From Desulfotomaculum sp. (lineage in GTDB: Bacteria; Bacillota; Desulfotomaculia; Desulfotomaculales; Nap2-2B): 7,162 nucleotides of DNA. The notes under the pieces were generated by a model. It saw only the letters and a program-made list of their open reading frames with translations, did not search any database and was not told where the DNA came from. This document shows, piece after piece, positions 5,962-7,162 of the stretch. The position numbers and the translations under genes were made by a program. Location: assembly GCA_003485325.1 (NCBI GenBank), contig DMZI01000061.1, positions 1 through 7,162 on the forward strand, written 5' to 3'. Position 1 is the stretch's first letter, and every line of letters begins with the position of its first letter.

Positions 5962-7162
5962 ATGACTGCCAAGAGAGTATTTAACATTATTTTAGCGCTT
6001 GTTTTTTTAGAGATGATTTTCACTGCCACACCCGCTCAATCCACGGTATCTCCAACTACTGCCAAATCATTGTTTGCAAAAATGGATAAAACAAGCAGTT
6101 GGGAATATTACAAGACCAGGGTAGACGACAGCCTGATCGCCTGGGATGAAAGTTACCTGCTCAGGGCGTACCTGTTTATGTACGAATCCACCGGGGACAA
6201 GCATTATCTTGATGAATTCACCGAGCACGCAGACACTTTTTTGACCCGCCGGGACAGCGTGCGGGGAGTCAAAGACTACCGCGGCCTTTCTCTGCCGGCC
6301 TGGCGCAGCGGCAAATACACCGGCTACAAACAGTATATCATCTACGCCGTGCAGACGGGTTTAACCATAACACCCCTTGCCCTTTTTGCATCTGACGTAA
6401 AAAAAGATCCCTCTTTATCGGCATACCAGACCAAGGCGGACAAATACCTGGCCGCGGCCAAGGCTGCCATTGACGTTCATGATATGAGGGACAAGCCCCA
6501 GTATTACGATGTCAACTGCCGCTGGTACGAGGAAGGAAATACTATGCATCTGGACAGGCCGATCAATATGAATCTCGCCATGGGAAGCGCCATGCTCGCC
6601 GTCTATCAGGCGACAGGAGACAGCGCCTACCTGACCAAAGCAACAAAAATTGCTAACTATTTCAAGCAATACCTAATTTTAAACGCTTCCACGAACAGCT
6701 ACAAGTGGAACTATTACCCAGACGACAACCAGTACGGAAAAGTGGTTGAGGATATGGACCATAGCCTTTACGATATAGAATTCGTCAGGCTGGCTTATCA
6801 AAGCGGAATCTTCAGCTCCACTGACATGGAAAGGTTTGCCAATACGGCCAGCAAAGTGATGGTCAAATCAGACGGAACGATTTCCGCTAGAGTGGACGGG
6901 ACCGGTACGACACCCTATCCCGGTTTTATTTCGAATTGGCTGTATTTCTACAAGTGGGCGCCCTCCCTGGCTGATGAGACCTACAAGATTCTCTCAGCCA
7001 AGTCGTCCCTGGTCCCGAAGGAACTCTGCGGATTGGGTCTGTTAAATCTGGTTTTATCAAACAATACACCTGCGCCTGAGCCAACACCTTCGCCGGATAC
7101 CGAGGCGCCTCAGGTCAAAGTAACGACGCCGGCTGAGGGCAGTGTCTTGACCAACGACAGTG
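5962..7162 (+). CDS. Secreted alpha/alpha-toroid-like protein, probable polysaccharide-active enzyme with Ig-like domain (3' end missing)
   Basis: The frame is open from ATG 5962 to the window end, giving 400 residues with no stop. Residues 1-25 look like a signal peptide: KR near the start, a hydrophobic core, and a probable cut after TPA. A Glu at position 17 inside the core is unusual. Residues about 30-365 are rich in aromatic residues and repeated helical motifs such as AWDESYLLRAYLFMYESTGDKHYLDEF (from 60) and NLAMGSAMLAVYQATGDSAYLTKA (from 204). This helix-pair rhythm is typical of alpha/alpha-toroid folds found in polysaccharide lyases, family 88/105-like hydrolases and glucuronyl C5-epimerases. 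Candidate active-site segments are CRWYEEGNTMHLDRP (186-200) and EDMDHSLYD (263-271). A Pro/Thr linker (369-383) leads into VKVTTPAEGSVL, resembling the start of a bacterial Ig-like domain. The upstream terminator makes this a separate transcription unit. Export and fold class are likely. The reaction is not known. Confidence 0.82.
   Translation, partial: MTAKRVFNIILALVFLEMIFTATPAQSTVSPTTAKSLFAKMDKTSSWEYYKTRVDDSLIAWDESYLLRAYLFMYESTGDKHYLDEFTEHADTFLTRRDSVRGVKDYRGLSLPAWRSGKYTGYKQYIIYAVQTGLTITPLALFASDVKKDPSLSAYQTKADKYLAAAKAAIDVHDMRDKPQYYDVNCRWYEEGNTMHLDRPINMNLAMGSAMLAVYQATGDSAYLTKATKIANYFKQYLILNASTNSYKWNYYPDDNQYGKVVEDMDHSLYDIEFVRLAYQSGIFSSTDMERFANTASKVMVKSDGTISARVDGTGTTPYPGFISNWLYFYKWAPSLADETYKILSAKSSLVPKELCGLGLLNLVLSNNTPAPEPTPSPDTEAPQVKVTTPAEGSVLTNDS

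Overview
The window looks like part of a cell-surface or exopolysaccharide assembly locus of a Wzx/Wzy-like type. The host is most likely a Gram-positive, Clostridia-like bacterium. This placement is an inference from moderate GC content, purine-rich Shine-Dalgarno sequences, an A/T-flanked intrinsic terminator and the general protein style. No rRNA or other marker gene is present to fix the taxonomy.

Layout, left to right. (1) Bases 1-165 hold the 3' end of an unrecognised plus-strand reading frame cut by the window edge. (2) Bases 192-1511 on the minus strand encode a 439-residue multi-pass flippase of the polysaccharide-transport type (Wzx-like). It converges on feature 1 and diverges from everything to its right. 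(3) A 243-bp divergent spacer (1512-1754) carries a degraded repeat-like stem-loop. (4) Bases 1755-2882 encode a family 4 glycosyltransferase. (5) A 259-bp spacer is largely filled by an imperfect palindromic element (about 2908-3128) with long terminal inverted repeats. Its left arm resembles the sequence at 1580-1629. (6) Bases 3154-5769 encode an 871-residue protein: an N-terminal O-antigen ligase/polymerase-type membrane domain joined in frame to a complete C-terminal family 4 glycosyltransferase. (7) A strong intrinsic terminator lies at 5823-5847. (8) From 5962 to the window end there is a separate open gene for a secreted protein. It has a signal peptide, a probable alpha/alpha-toroid catalytic region, a proline-rich linker and the beginning of what looks like an Ig-like domain.

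How the parts may work together (inference): the glycosyltransferase and the GT4 half of the fusion add sugars to a lipid-linked repeat unit on the cytoplasmic face. The flippase moves the unit across the membrane, and the polymerase/ligase half polymerises or transfers it outside. The exported last protein may cut, modify or bind the finished polymer. No initiating phosphoglycosyltransferase, chain-length regulator or nucleotide-sugar gene is visible here, so the locus probably continues beyond the window.

The two most notable points are the ligase/polymerase-GT4 fusion and the palindromic intergenic element with its diverged relative. No CRISPR array, tRNA, rRNA, transposase or phage gene was seen.
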